A program made the position numbers and the translations under genes. The notes beneath the pieces were generated by a model that was not told the origin of the DNA, made no database searches, and saw nothing but the letters and a program-made list of their open reading frames with translations. A stretch of DNA of 64,000 nucleotides from Phyllostachys edulis (taxonomy: Eukaryota > Streptophyta > Magnoliopsida > Poales > Poaceae). Shown piece by piece: positions 34,093 to 44,412 of the stretch (position 1 is its first letter; the number at the start of each line of letters is the position of its first letter). Where the stretch lies: positions 13,550,115 through 13,614,114 of the forward strand of contig CM070550.1 of the NCBI GenBank assembly GCA_036346405.1. The letters run 5' to 3'.

Positions 34093-35535
34093 TTAAGCAA
34101 CCGCGGGCATATCCTTGAGCCATGCATCAAGCGGCTTGCCTATGGAGTAGACGATGAAGCCAATCTCCCGGAGCTTCTCAGCATCGACGATGTTGCGCCC
34201 ATCGAAGACGAAGGCCGGCTTCTGCATGTTGTCAAAGATCTTCTGGTAGTCCAAGGTCTTGAACTCGTTCCACTCGGTGAGAATGCAGAGGCCATGGGCC
34301 CCCTTGGTGGCCTCATACGCATCCCAGACCACGCTCACCTGCTTCACGGCCGTGGGGCTTGTAGGCTGCAGGTGCATCGGGTGGTCCCAGTCAAACTTGT
34401 TCATGGCGAGGTCCCGCTGGATCTGGTCCTCGGTAACCTGCGGATCGTAGATGCTGATACGAGCCTTGTCACCCAACAGGCCCTTGCACACATCAATCGC
34501 TGGAGTCTCCCTGGTGTCGCCGGTGTCCTTCTTGAATGCGAAACCGAGAACGGCGATCTTCTTGCCGGAAACGGTGTTGAACATGGACGACACAACACGG
34601 TTGACAAACCGGCTCTTCTGATAGTCGTTGATCTTGATGACCTGCTTCCAGTAATTGGCCACCTCGGGGAGGCCGTTGCACTCGCAGATGTACACCAGGT
34701 TCAAGATGTCCTTTTGGAAGCAGGAGCCACCAAACCCAACACTGGCGTTCAGGAACTTGGGGCCAATCCTGGAGTCCTTCCCCACAGCGTAAGCCACCTC
34801 AGACACATTGGCACCAGTGGCCTCGCAGAGCGCGGACATGGCGTTCACAGAGGAGATCCTCTGCGCCAAGAATGCATTGGCAGCGAGCTTGGAGAGCTCA
34901 GCAGACCACAGGTTGGTGGTGATGATCCTGTCCTCGGGAACCCAGTGGGCGTACACATCCTTCAGAGCCTGAACAGCCTTCCTGCCCGCCGGGGTCTCCC
35001 GGCCACCAATGAGCACTCTGTCAGGCTTGAACAGGTCCTCTATCGCGGTGCCCTCCGCAAGGAACTCTGGGTTTGAGAGGATCTGGTAGTTGATGCCCTT
35101 GCTGTTGTGGGTCAAGATCTTCTCAATAGCCTCTGCGGTCTTGACAGGGACAGTAGACTTCTCAACAACGATCTTGTCAGACTTGGAGACATCAGCAATC
35201 ATGCGAGCAGCACTCTCCCAGTAGGTGAGGTCGGCAGCCTTGCCTGCTCCAAGGCCACGGGTCTTGGTGGGGGTGTTCACTGAGACAAAGATGATGTCAG
35301 CCTCGGCGACGTGCTTCTCGACGTCGGTGCTGAAGAAGAGGTTCCTGCCCCTGCACTCCTTCACGACCTCATCGAGACCAGGCTCGTAGATCGGGAGCTG
35401 GTCGCTGTTCCAAGCTTCAATGCGAGGCTTGGAAATGTCAACAACAACAACCTCAATTGCTGGGCACTTGAGGGCAATGACAGCCATTGTTGGGCCGCCG
35501 ACATAGCCAGCTCCGATGCAGCAGATCTTCACCAT
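34093..35535 (-). CDS. UGD: UDP-glucose 6-dehydrogenase, copy 2
   Basis: Intact 480-residue enzyme with the same motifs as copy 1: GAGYVGG at 8-14, Lys216/Asn220, catalytic Cys272 in 'GFGGSCFQKD' and the C-terminal 'GFAFKKDTGDTRE' domain. It differs at seven positions by my reading: E183A, K185R, S395T, M402V, A403V, D423N, Y434F (copy 1 to copy 2). None touches the catalytic residues. D423N lies in the 'LTEWDEFK' stretch, which as I recall is conserved as Asp in plants. The reaction is UDP-glucose plus two NAD+ to UDP-glucuronate in the cytosol. Start MVKICCIG is the first ATG of the exon. Both copies look functional. Confidence 0.98.
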   Translation of the reverse strand: MVKICCIGAGYVGGPTMAVIALKCPAIEVVVVDISKPRIEAWNSDQLPIYEPGLDEVVKECRGRNLFFSTDVEKHVAEADIIFVSVNTPTKTRGLGAGKAADLTYWESAARMIADVSKSDKIVVEKSTVPVKTAEAIEKILTHNSKGINYQILSNPEFLAEGTAIEDLFKPDRVLIGGRETPAGRKAVQALKDVYAHWVPEDRIITTNLWSAELSKLAANAFLAQRISSVNAMSALCEATGANVSEVAYAVGKDSRIGPKFLNASVGFGGSCFQKDILNLVYICECNGLPEVANYWKQVIKINDYQKSRFVNRVVSSMFNTVSGKKIAVLGFAFKKDTGDTRETPAIDVCKGLLGDKARISIYDPQVTEDQIQRDLAMNKFDWDHPMHLQPTSPTAVKQVSVVWDAYEATKGAHGLCILTEWNEFKTLDYQKIFDNMQKPAFVFDGRNIVDAEKLREIGFIVYSIGKPLDAWLKDMPAVA

Positions 35536-35547
35536 CTTGACAGCTTA

Positions 35548-36210
35548 CTGTGTTCCCTGTTAGCGCAAAAGGTGAAGTGATTTTCAGGGGGGTTGTAAAA
35601 TAGGACACTGAAAGGTATTTACTTAGATCAGACATAGTAAGCACATTTTTTAGTATAGAAGAAATCAGGATTCACAAGCACAAGCACCAGAATTGAAATA
35701 ACAGACATACAGTTCGTAGGAAGCTACCCAATTAAATAAATAAATAAGCATGCGCAATTCTGAAAAAACAAGTATTACCAAATTGGCAGAATCTGCTAAC
35801 TAAAGGGGAAAACGTGACTAGTAGTGCAGATTACATCTAAGGGGAATGACAGACTGAAATAACATCCATGACCACAAACAATTTAAACAGCAATACCATA
35901 TTACCATGCATCTAATTTACCGGTGGTAGCAGCAAGCTGTAAAATGAAAAGAAACTAACCAAAAACGGGAGGAAAGGAAACTAAATTCATGGCATCAACA
36001 AATCCTGTTAAAATTACTATATCTAACTAGGGAGCTGCATATTAGGTGCAAACCATGAATCTCAAGTGACCCAGATCTGAAGACAGTATCTTCAGAGAAC
36101 TTGCGAAAGAACAACTACAGCATGAAACCACACTTCTTGCATGATCAGATACAAAACTACAAACTAAATCAAAAGTGATGCATGGGATCAGGGAGACCCG
36201 AGACCCTTAC
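35548..36210 (-). other. 5'-UTR intron of UGDH copy 2
   Basis: Donor CTG|GTAAGG at 36210/36209 and acceptor ending 35548 (ACACAG|TAAG), 12 bases before the ATG. About 105 bp longer than in copy 1, and the intron bodies are diverged while exon ends are conserved. Confidence 0.72.
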
Positions 36211-36304
36211 CAGATCTCAAGAACTTGGGGAAGATCTTGAGGAGGGCACTGCTAGAGGAGAAATGGAGGCGACCTCTTGTATGCAGAGAGAAGCTGCCTA
36301 CAAG

Positions 36305-36311
36305 TTGTATA
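36305..36311 (-). promoter_or_regulatory. Weak TATA-like element of UGDH copy 2
   Basis: TATACAA on the minus strand, in the place where copy 1 has TATATAA plus about 30 extra bases. A poorer TATA match suggests different promoter strength. Inference only. Confidence 0.4.
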
Positions 36312-37085
36312 CCCCTTTCCACAAACCCAAAAAATTAGATCTACCCGTCCCCCCTCCCCCCCTTGGAAAAATAACCGTGCCAAGGCTGGTCAGAAATCAG
36401 AATAATAAGCAGGTGAGAGTTGGTCTTACAAGGCAACGTGCAAAGTCATGGATTGTAACATGTTCCAGCTAACAAGTCAAACAAAAATGTGAACTTTTTT
36501 CTTATATGACCACTTCTCTCTAAGTACAAGTTATTATATATACACATCACGCAGATCAAAAATTTATTCAGCCTACCTAAATCAAATAAACAAACCATCT
36601 GTGCTCTGTGAAAAAAATCCCAAGATTATATCACCTTCTCCAAGTCCAAGACAAAGAAAGTCATTAAAAAAGCATAAGACAACAGATCACAATGAACCTC
36701 CCCTAAGAAACATTTTAACAAGGGTCCCTTTTAACAAACACTAGATCTGCATCTCAAGTCACCCCCTCTCCCCCAACAATAATTTACGCACAAATCCACC
36801 GACATTGGAGTGGAGCAAAGGAACGAGCACCATCTCCCCCACCCGATTCGGTTGTAACCGCTACAGAAGCAACTAAACCGAAGAGATGTTGGTGATTCGC
36901 CTTGGAGTGCCTCTCAAGCGTCCAAGAAACGCATCAACCCACCCACACAAGCGCGCGGCTGTACCCAAAGCACCAGAAAATTTGGGCTCTTTTGTGATGG
37001 ATTGGATCCAGGGCGTCCCAGGCACGCAGAGAGAACAACAATAGGTACGGATCGGAGAAGAGAGGAGGGAAATTTTCTGCATTAC

Positions 37086-37324
37086 CTTCAACCTCGTGGT
37101 TGCTTGATGTGATGGAGAACGACGTTAATTCTGTCCTTGGCTTTCCCCCTTCTTCTTTGATCTGGTTTGGGTTGCGATTTCTTTCGTCGTTAAGTATCTA
37201 CGGGCCAAACTGAGAGAGAATTGGAGGGAGAATTGGAGGAAGACCAGAGAAGAGGTTGGGAACTTGGGATCTAGAATCGTTCTCTTTCTTGATCTACCAG
37301 TGGAAGAATCCCTGGCATTATATA
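37086..37324 (-). promoter_or_regulatory. Candidate distal promoter and leader exon upstream of UGDH copy 2
   Basis: On the minus strand a TATA box (TATATAA, 37318-37324) is followed by a pyrimidine-rich leader and ends in a donor GAAG|GTAATG (exon end 37086). The exon part is conserved in copy A, but the TATA part is not. It could be an alternative first exon for UGDH copy 2, about 1.6 kb upstream of its acceptor, or a remnant of a lost neighbour gene. The outer solo LTR inserted about 180 bp upstream of the TATA box. Confidence 0.38.
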
Positions 37325-37624
37325 GCCACGCACACCGCTTCCCTGGGCCCACCGGCCACACACACAAATTCACTCACACGGCACACACAGTTCACACGGC
37401 CGCACGGCTTCTCGCTAGTGGGTCCCTTAACGACACGCTGGAGCCACATCATCCGCTGGGCGCTGTGGCCGCCTCGTGGCAGTCGCTGGCCTCCACCGTG
37501 TCCCGGGTGTAACACTCTATTTTCGGTCCATTTTCGGACGTGAATAGTAATTTGCTTTTGTCAAGTTGATTTTGAAAACCTTATTTTAAATTATCATGTA
37601 TTCTTAAAATCTCTAGCTTCTACC

Positions 37625-38343
37625 AAATTTTTGGCAGATACGACCCATTTGCGATCCGTATTTACAGTTTTGACCATCGGACGGATGTATTTGCAAAAAA
37701 ATGGCAACACTGGCACACGGTCACCGTACGCTAGCGCCGCCTGGCCGACACATCACCGTCGGCGCGTTGTGGGCTGGCACATGGCCACAGCGTGCCAGCC
37801 GCTAGGGGGTAATTTGGGGGGTTAATTAGGAGTTAGGGTTATGTTATTTAGGTTTTTTAATTTTTAGGCTGAAATTCAGAGGAATTTTAAATTATAGCAA
37901 ATGAGTTAAAAAAATATATGAATTTTTTTGTGGAGCCTCTCAACAATGTGTACTTGTTTGTGTAAATTTTTCATAATTTTATTTGTTCAGAATTGTTATC
38001 GCTATTTCGTATAAGTGTCATATTCATATGAATCAATAAACGTAGAAAATGAGCTCAAAAAAGTTTGAATTTTATTTTGAAGGGTCCTCACGTAGTGGAC
38101 TTGATTGTGTAATGTTTCGGCAATTTTATATATGTTCTAGTATTGTCTAAAAAATTTATGATTTAGGTCGCAAAAATTTCAGTTTTAGGTTTCATGACTT
38201 CATGTGACTTGGAATGTATAAAAAAACTACATTGCAACTCCATTGGAGATGTCAATATACAATATGACGCTGGAGTACACACGTAACAACCAAAATACGC
38301 GTATAAATATAGCAAAACAAAATATGAATACGAATATATCCAA
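37625..38343 (+). repeat. Left terminal inverted repeat of the MULE
   Basis: About 720 bp highly similar to the inverse of 43650-44402 and interrupted by small indels. A further matching piece (about 38431-38475) continues after an 85-bp unmatched stretch. Confidence 0.9.
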
Positions 38344-38439
38344 ACATAATCGCATAACACGGGATATAACCAAAGTCTAGATAAGCTTGTGTAGGAACCG
38401 GGATGAAGGAGGAGGGGTATTATCACATGTAACTCGATC

Positions 38440-38739
38440 AAATAGGATACTCTTTGTTTATTTATCGGTTTAGTGTGGATGATGTTCTTTAATACTGTAT
38501 TGTACAACATGCTAGATAAGGTTGTGCATGAACCAACCGAGGGAAATACGTGGCATGCAGATCATATAACCATGTACCGTAACCTCCTACTCGTGTGCGT
38601 TTCGAATGCTACGGTACATCGTTATATGATCTGCACGCCACGCATTTTCCTCGGTTGGTTCATGCACAACCTTATCTAGCATGTCATACAATACAGATCA
38701 TCCACGACAAACTGATAATTTGACAGAGTGTCCTATTTA
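38440..38739. repeat. Long near-perfect hairpin inside the MULE
   Basis: Left arm 38440-38583 and right arm 38608-38739 are inverse complements with few mismatches. The best part pairs 'gctagataaggttgtgcatg' with its complement near 38660-38682. The loop is about 24 bases. No ORF. A transcript of either strand would fold into a stem of over 100 bp. Confidence 0.92.
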
Positions 38740-38754
38740 ACAATGTGTGCTACT

Positions 38755-39800
38755 AGTCTCCGCGATGCCATAGCGAGTGCCCCTTGTCTCGGGGCTGCCC
38801 ACGGTGGCGGTAAGTGTAGAAGTTGTCCATGTCCTGCGATTTCATGATGTAAGTGGATCGTATAGTAAGAAATGTAACAATGATGCAAATTGCATATAAC
38901 TCACGTCTTCGATCTGGTCGCCCCGACTTCGACACGCTTCCGGCGTCGACCGATCTCAGTCGAAGGAGCCTTCCCCTTCCCCTTGTCGCCAGACTCCACA
39001 TCGGGCTGGTGTGTCGAAGTCATCCATGTCCTACGATTCCATGATGTAAGTGCACTGTATAGTGAAAATCGTAACAAGGATGTAAGTTCTTCATAACTCA
39101 CGTCGTCGATATGGATTACGCCAGGACGACCGGATACGCTATGGCGGTCGGGCTCAGCCGAATGGGCCTTTTCCTTGCCCTTGTCGCGGGACTGTCCACG
39201 TCGGGCTGGTATTTGTCGAAGTCACCCATATCCTGCGATTCTATGATGTAAGTACACCGTACAGTGGAAAATGTAACAAGGATGTAAATTCTTCATAACT
39301 CACGTCGTCGATATGGATTACGCCCGGGTGAGTACTGGGGTGCCTCCTCAACAGGGTCCGGTACGTAAGGTTTCCACCGCATGAAGGTCTCAGCCCACAC
39401 CAAGTAGTTCAGCATGTACTTCTACTGGATGAATGCCATGTCGTACATCTCTAGGCCGTCGATCCATTGGAAGAAGTGGCAGCGCATCTCGGGCTGCCAT
39501 TACATGGGAATGAAGTTAAAAATTTAAGGAATTCAACGTAGGGAGAGGAAAATCGATGTGCGCTAAAGAAACGCTTACGAGGTGGCGCCTGCACGTGTAG
39601 TATGCCCGGACGGCGTTGTCTGGGTGTGTGGACTGAATGATCTCTGTTGGCTCGCCACACACACACTGCGGGATCGAAAAATGTGGTGGTACTCGAGCAT
39701 CTTTCATTGAAAAATCTAAGTATTGTAGATGTTTCCTCTTCTGCGTAAGCCACTTGTGCTTCTGCAATATCCTCACGTAGAAGTTTGCCAAAGAGTCCAT
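38755..39800 (-). pseudogene. GRF-type zinc-finger-like accessory gene of the MULE
   Basis: From an ATG at 39800 the frame reads 'MDSLANFYVRILQKHKWLTQ' and then 'CVCGEPTEIIQSTHPDNAVR' with 'AYYTC', a CxCG...C pattern as in GRF zinc fingers. The first exon probably ends near 39585. A second exon (about 39500-39340) encodes 'EMRCHFFQWIDGLEMYDMAF', then a TAG, then 'KYMLNYLVWAE'. The repeated small exons at 39300-38755 follow ('SQDMDDFD...', 'SQDMDNFYTYRHRGQPRDKG'). The stop after 'AFIQ' has an equivalent in the relic at 32087, so it either predates both copies or is removed by splicing. It lies 3' of the transposase gene on the same strand, as a second MULE gene. It is not MURB-like by my reading. 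Function unknown. Confidence 0.55.
38790..39305 (-). repeat. Tandemly repeated exon plus intron unit, about 200 bp
   Basis: The boundary motif 'tcacgtc(t/g)tcgat' occurs at 38901, 39098 and 39300 (periods 197 and 202 bp). Each unit, read on the minus strand, has an acceptor-like tract, an exon starting around 'TCGCAGGA(T/C)ATGG(G/A)TGACTTCGAC', a basic/acidic body with 'ACAAGGG(C/G)AAGG', and a donor (GAC|GTGAGT). A third, partial unit lies at about 38790-38890. Confidence 0.75.
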
Positions 39801-39859
39801 AGTTGGGTATCATAGAATTTTGTGCTCTACATAACAAACAAGACAGAAAAACATTACAT

Positions 39860-42312
39860 TACAACACTGAATGACGACCGGACGAGCTGGGTCTGTTGGG
39901 ACAATCCTTCGTTGAGTGCATAGGGCTCTTGCATATCTTGCACTTGATTATGCGGCTAATACTGGTACGTCGACTAGCACCCATGTCATTCTGGAAGCGT
40001 CACGTCTGCCGTCGCCCCTTCCCTATTCTCTTCAAGTTCCTGTTGGGACCCCATTGCACCATGTCCGACAAAAAATCCTTGTAGTTCATTTCCAAGCTGT
40101 ACGAGTGAAACTCTCCACTCCATGTACCGAATAGGTGCTGCATGTTGTAGTACTCGGAGATGTATGACGTAGATATCTGCCTCATTTGCACACATGCCTT
40201 GTACACATGCAAGCATGGCTTGTGGAGGAGCTTCGGCTTGTTGCAGGTGCATGTCGCCACATCACCCAGGGTGCATGCCTGTTTCCTTCCCCCCTAGCAT
40301 GACTGTTGACATATTTCTGTCGAAGCCTGATCTCATACTTCTGCCTGAGGCTGTCGATCACCCGGATGTCGTGCATTCGGGCCTTCTCCATCTTCCAGTC
40401 CATGTGCATCTGCATGTTCTCGGACCACTGCTTGCCTTCATCCATCTGTCGCTTGCCTGCAGTGGCTCTATTGATGAAATAACCAACAGTGCGAGTCCAT
40501 GTCTCATGGACGATCGCGGTGATAGGGAGGCACCACACACCTTTGAGGACGCTGTTGTAGACCTCGAAAATGTTGGTCGTCATAATCTCGTACCTCGTAT
40601 CGTCTGTGTCATAGAAGATAGACCATTTCTCCAAATTAGGAGCGTGGCCATTAATCCACTCGGAGAAGCTTATGGCACTACTGGGTTGCTCCCCCTCCGG
40701 AGTGGACTCCCTTGTATGCCTCGTAGTCCGGTGTTCGAGGTCTCTCCAAATAGATTCAAACTTCCGTCTCTGGTTTTGCAGACACAATGCCTTGAACGTC
40801 TTCATGAGTTTCTGACTGCGGAAGCGCGTGAACAAGTTAGATGCAAGATACCTCATGCACCACCTGGATTGCACGTCATTCCACTGGTGAGATGGATCCG
40901 TCGCACGATGCATGGTGTTGATTGCCGCCAACAACCTAGCATTGCGGTCTGTGATTAGGCAGACGTTGGGCTGGTCTCCCACCACCGCTCTCTTCACGTT
41001 CTTCATGAACCACAGCCAGCTAGATGTGTTCTCGCTCTCCACAATTGCACATACCATCGGGAGAAGCTGGTTATTTGCATCGGCCGCCACCGTGGTGAGG
41101 ATGGTGCCCTTGTACCTCCCCGTGAGGAAAGTGCCATCCATCGTTAGCACGGGACGGCAGAACTTGAAGCCCCCGATGGCCTAGCGAAAGCCCAGAATAC
41201 CCAGTCCAGTATGAAGCGGTTGGGCCCTTTTCTAGCATCTTCACGGTCAAGCTTGTTTATATACGTGCTAAGGTTTGATCCAGCAATCTGGTGAAGCAAT
41301 TTCGGCACAAGGTTGTACACCTATTCGTATGTCTCGTACATAGTCTCGATGCCCTTCTGCTTGGCTCGTCGAACCTTGCTGTAGCTAACTGGATAGCCAA
41401 CCTGATTGGCGACTTCCGACATCATCAGCTTGGGGGAGATAGACACGTCCGCCTCAACTAGGTGCATGATGAGGTTTGAAACATATGCAGAAGTCACGTT
41501 CCGATGCTGCTGTAGGGGCTCGCTGAGCTCGCAAGTGTGGTCGATCAGCTCCTTGACCGTGAAGACCGAGCCAAAGATCTTTGCTCGGTGAGCGCTGACC
41601 TTGCCAGGGCAGCCTTCTACTACGCACTTCAATGCGTACTTTCCTAGGTTGGACTGGTGCACTCGGTATACACGACTGATGGACAAGGCGTACTATGATA
41701 TAGCTTGTTGCACGGCCACCTTGTTCGGGAAGCGTTGCCCAACTAAGAGGGTGTCGACTTCAAACCCCCACTGGGAGCCTTCTTCTTGCGGCAGTACGAG
41801 CGAACGCACCGCGATATCATCAAGTCTCGATGCCACGTAAGGACCACCGGCTTCGTGTGCGTCCTCGTCGGTACCATCAGAGCTTAGGTCGGTGTCCTCG
41901 TCGGACTCAACCCGAGAGGCTCGTCGCAGAATACTAAATGGCGGTCGATGTGGGCCGACCACCATGTTTCGCCCCTCATTTGGCACAAAATTAGACACGG
42001 GACTTCCTCGAGGCAAACATTCCGTCTTTGCCATCTTCAGCTTCGGTGCGCTTGCCGCTTGTAGAACCTCGGCATCAACGGTGTTTCCGACGCCCTATGT
42101 ACGAAATTCACGTACACCATAGGCTTCCCGTGAATGGCCACCTCAGACTGGGAGACAATCTCCATGTACTGCCTCCATGCTATGCTTCCATTCACCTTTA
42201 CGAGCTTCCACACATAATTCGTGCAGGTGATCACCTCGATCATAGCTTTATTCATCATTGGCTCCGTGACGAACTCTCTCCGGATGCAGCGTCGCAAATT
42301 GTGAATATTCAT
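39860..42312 (-). pseudogene. MULE transposase (MuDR family), interrupted
   Basis: Order on the minus strand: an N-terminal part (42312-41693); the MuDR DNA-binding region with 'FPNKVAVQQAIS', a TAG, and 'CVVEGCPGKVSAHR...HTC' (about 41740-41520); and the MULE DDE domain (41150-40260) with 'LTMDGTFLTGRYKG' and 'CLITDRNARLLAAI' carrying the first two Asp. Then a SWIM finger CTC...HKPCLHV (about 40255-40210) and a C-terminal CCHC knuckle (CKICKSPMHSTKDC, about 39955-39910). At least three in-frame stops or shifts (near 41690, 41320 and 41175) and a frame change at the SWIM break it. Normally it would mobilise the long terminal inverted repeats. Confidence 0.88.
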
Positions 42313-42434
42313 CGCATGGAGCCCTCATGGGACCACCTTATCTTGGCATCTCGACAGTCCAACCCATTGTGTCCTACCATGCAGGAGACCATCGTCGTAA
42401 AACACAAAAAGTCTTGCATGTTCGAAAATACCTA

Positions 42435-43090
42435 AAGCCACAACAACCACTAAATAATTAGGACTAATTAATTACCACTAAACTAATTCATTAGTAGTGA
42501 ACTAACTAATTATGACTAATTAATTACCTCTAAACTAACTAATTACGATTGATTAATTACCACTACAAAATTACCAGTACTTCATTTCCACTTACTTAAT
42601 ATGCTGTAATGATAACTACTAAACTAATTACGACTAATTAATTACCACTAAACTAATTCATTACTAGTGAACTAACTAATTACGACTAATTAATTACCTC
42701 TAAACTAACTAATTACGACTGATTAATTACCACTACACTAATTCATTACCACTTATTCAATATATCGTAATGATGGCTACTAAACTAATTACAACTAATT
42801 AATTACCACTAAACGTATTCATTACTAGTGAACTAACTAATTACGACTAATTAACTACCTCTAAACTAACTAATTACGATTGACTAATTACCACTAAAAA
42901 ATGCCAATACTTCATTTCTACTTACTTAATATGTTGTAATGATGACTACTAAACTAATTACGACTAATTAATTACGACTAAACTAATTCATTACTAGTCA
43001 ACTAACTAATTACGACTAATTAATTACCCCTAAACTATCTAATTACGAGTAGCTAACTAAGACTGACTAATTACGACTACGGTAATAATG
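42435..43090. repeat. Tandem array, about 165-bp period, in the MULE 5' region
   Basis: The marker 'gtaatgat(g/a)(a/g)ctactaaactaatta' starts at 42606, 42767 and 42936 (periods 161 and 169). Each unit is built from shorter 'ctaactaattacgactaattaatta' blocks. It lies between the MULE TATA box and the transposase start. Confidence 0.9.
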
Positions 43091-43313
43091 GCAAAAGCAT
43101 AACACAAATTACCTACCCTTCGGAGGAGGTAATCAATCAGCCCTTCGGGGGAAGTAATCAATCAAGGCCAAGCAACAAGCGACGAGAAGCAAGAAAATAG
43201 TTAACCTCCCAATAAAATTAATTATGTTACGTTCTTTGAGTTCTCAACGACGAGCGCAAGAACAAGAATTGAAACGCAATTGAGATGAGCGAAGAGCGAG
43301 TGCCAGAGTTCGG

Positions 43314-43322
43314 TATTTATAG
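43314..43322 (-). promoter_or_regulatory. TATA box of the MULE transposase gene
   Basis: CTATAAATA on the minus strand, about 1.0 kb before the first transposase ATG and just inside the right terminal inverted repeat. The tandem array would lie in the leader or a leader intron. Confidence 0.5.
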
Positions 43323-43609
43323 CCAAGCGGAGAAGGAGTCGCGGCGTTGGCACCGGGAATTCCGTAAGCATTGGCGCCGAAATTTTTGAACGAGGCGACA
43401 GATGTGCGGAGGAGGGACGGTGGGAAAGATGGCCACCGCGAGGTTTTTTAATTCTCCGCAGAACAGTCCGGTGCGTGGCGGGTGTAGCGGGCGGGAGGGA
43501 GGGCCAGAGGGGGACGCGAGTCGGGAGGTGTTTTGGCTAATCTAACCTAACTAACTAATTAACCCCACTGCTTTGGCTGGCGCATGGTGGCCATGCGCCA
43601 GCGGACACA

Positions 43610-44402
43610 AAACTAAATAAACAATGAGTATCCTAATTTATCGAGTATATTTGTATTCATATTTTATTTTGCTATATTTGTACGCGTATTTTGGTTGTTA
43701 CGTGTGTACTCTAGCGCCATATTGTATATCGACATCTCCAATGGAGTTGCAATGTAGTTTTTTTTATACATTCCAAGTCACACGAAATCATGAAACCTAA
43801 AATCGAAATTTTTGCGACCTAAATCATAAATTTTTGAGACAATACCAGAACATATATAAAATTGCCGAAACATTACACAATCAAGTCCACTGCGTGAGGA
43901 CCCTTCAAAATAAAATTCAAATTTTTTTGAGCTCATTTTCTACGTTTATTGATTCATACGAACAGGACACTTATACGAAATAGCGATAACAATTCTGAAC
44001 GAATAAAATTATGAAAAATTTACACAAGCAAGTACATAGTGTTGAGAGGATCCACAAAAAATTTCATATTTTTTGAACTAATTTGCTATAATTTAAAATT
44101 CATCTGAATTTTAGCCTAAAAATTAAAAAACCTAACTAACCTAACCCTAACTCCTAATTAACCCCCTAATTACCCCTAGCGGCTAGCGCTTGTGTGGTGC
44201 AGTCTTGAAAGGGTCAGCCAAGACGACCACCATGTGCCGGCCGTTTGGCGCCACACCCTGACATCTTGGCGGCGGCGATGTCGACCGGTAGTACACACAA
44301 GACGATGACCATCGCCAGCGTTGCCATTTTTGTAAATACATCCGCCCGATGGTCAAAACTGCAAATACGAATCGCAAATGGGTCGTATCTGCCAAAAAAT
44401 TC
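43610..44402 (-). repeat. Right terminal inverted repeat of the MULE
   Basis: Inverted partner of 37625-38475. The stretches 'gcatttgcgattcgtattt' and 'ccattggagttgcaatgtag' are easy anchors in both arms. The region just inside each outer end (about 37700-37800 and 44190-44320) is the least conserved. Confidence 0.9.
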
Positions 44403-44412
44403 AGCTTGTACC

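Larger units (their letters stand above)
37625..44402 (-). mobile_element. Mutator-like element (MULE) with terminal inverted repeats of about 0.75 kb
   Basis: The ends (A)AATTTTTGGCAGATACGACCC and, inverted at the right, GAATTTTTTGGCAGATACGACCC begin long terminal inverted repeats. The flanks are a 10-bp duplication with one mismatch (AGCTTCTACC 37615-37624; AGCTTGTACC 44403-44412), fitting the 9-bp Mutator norm. Inside are a decayed MULE transposase with SWIM finger, a GRF-like accessory gene, a large hairpin and a tandem array. Inserted into the outer LTR, whose sequence continues on each side. Confidence 0.93.

Noticed and set aside
42430..43090. Possible CRISPR-like regular repeat
   Set aside because: It is a direct tandem array without unique spacers, in a plant transposon leader.
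44100..44180. Telomere-like 'aaccctaac' stretch
   Set aside because: Only one or two imperfect units, inside the MULE terminal inverted repeat; not an interstitial telomere array.
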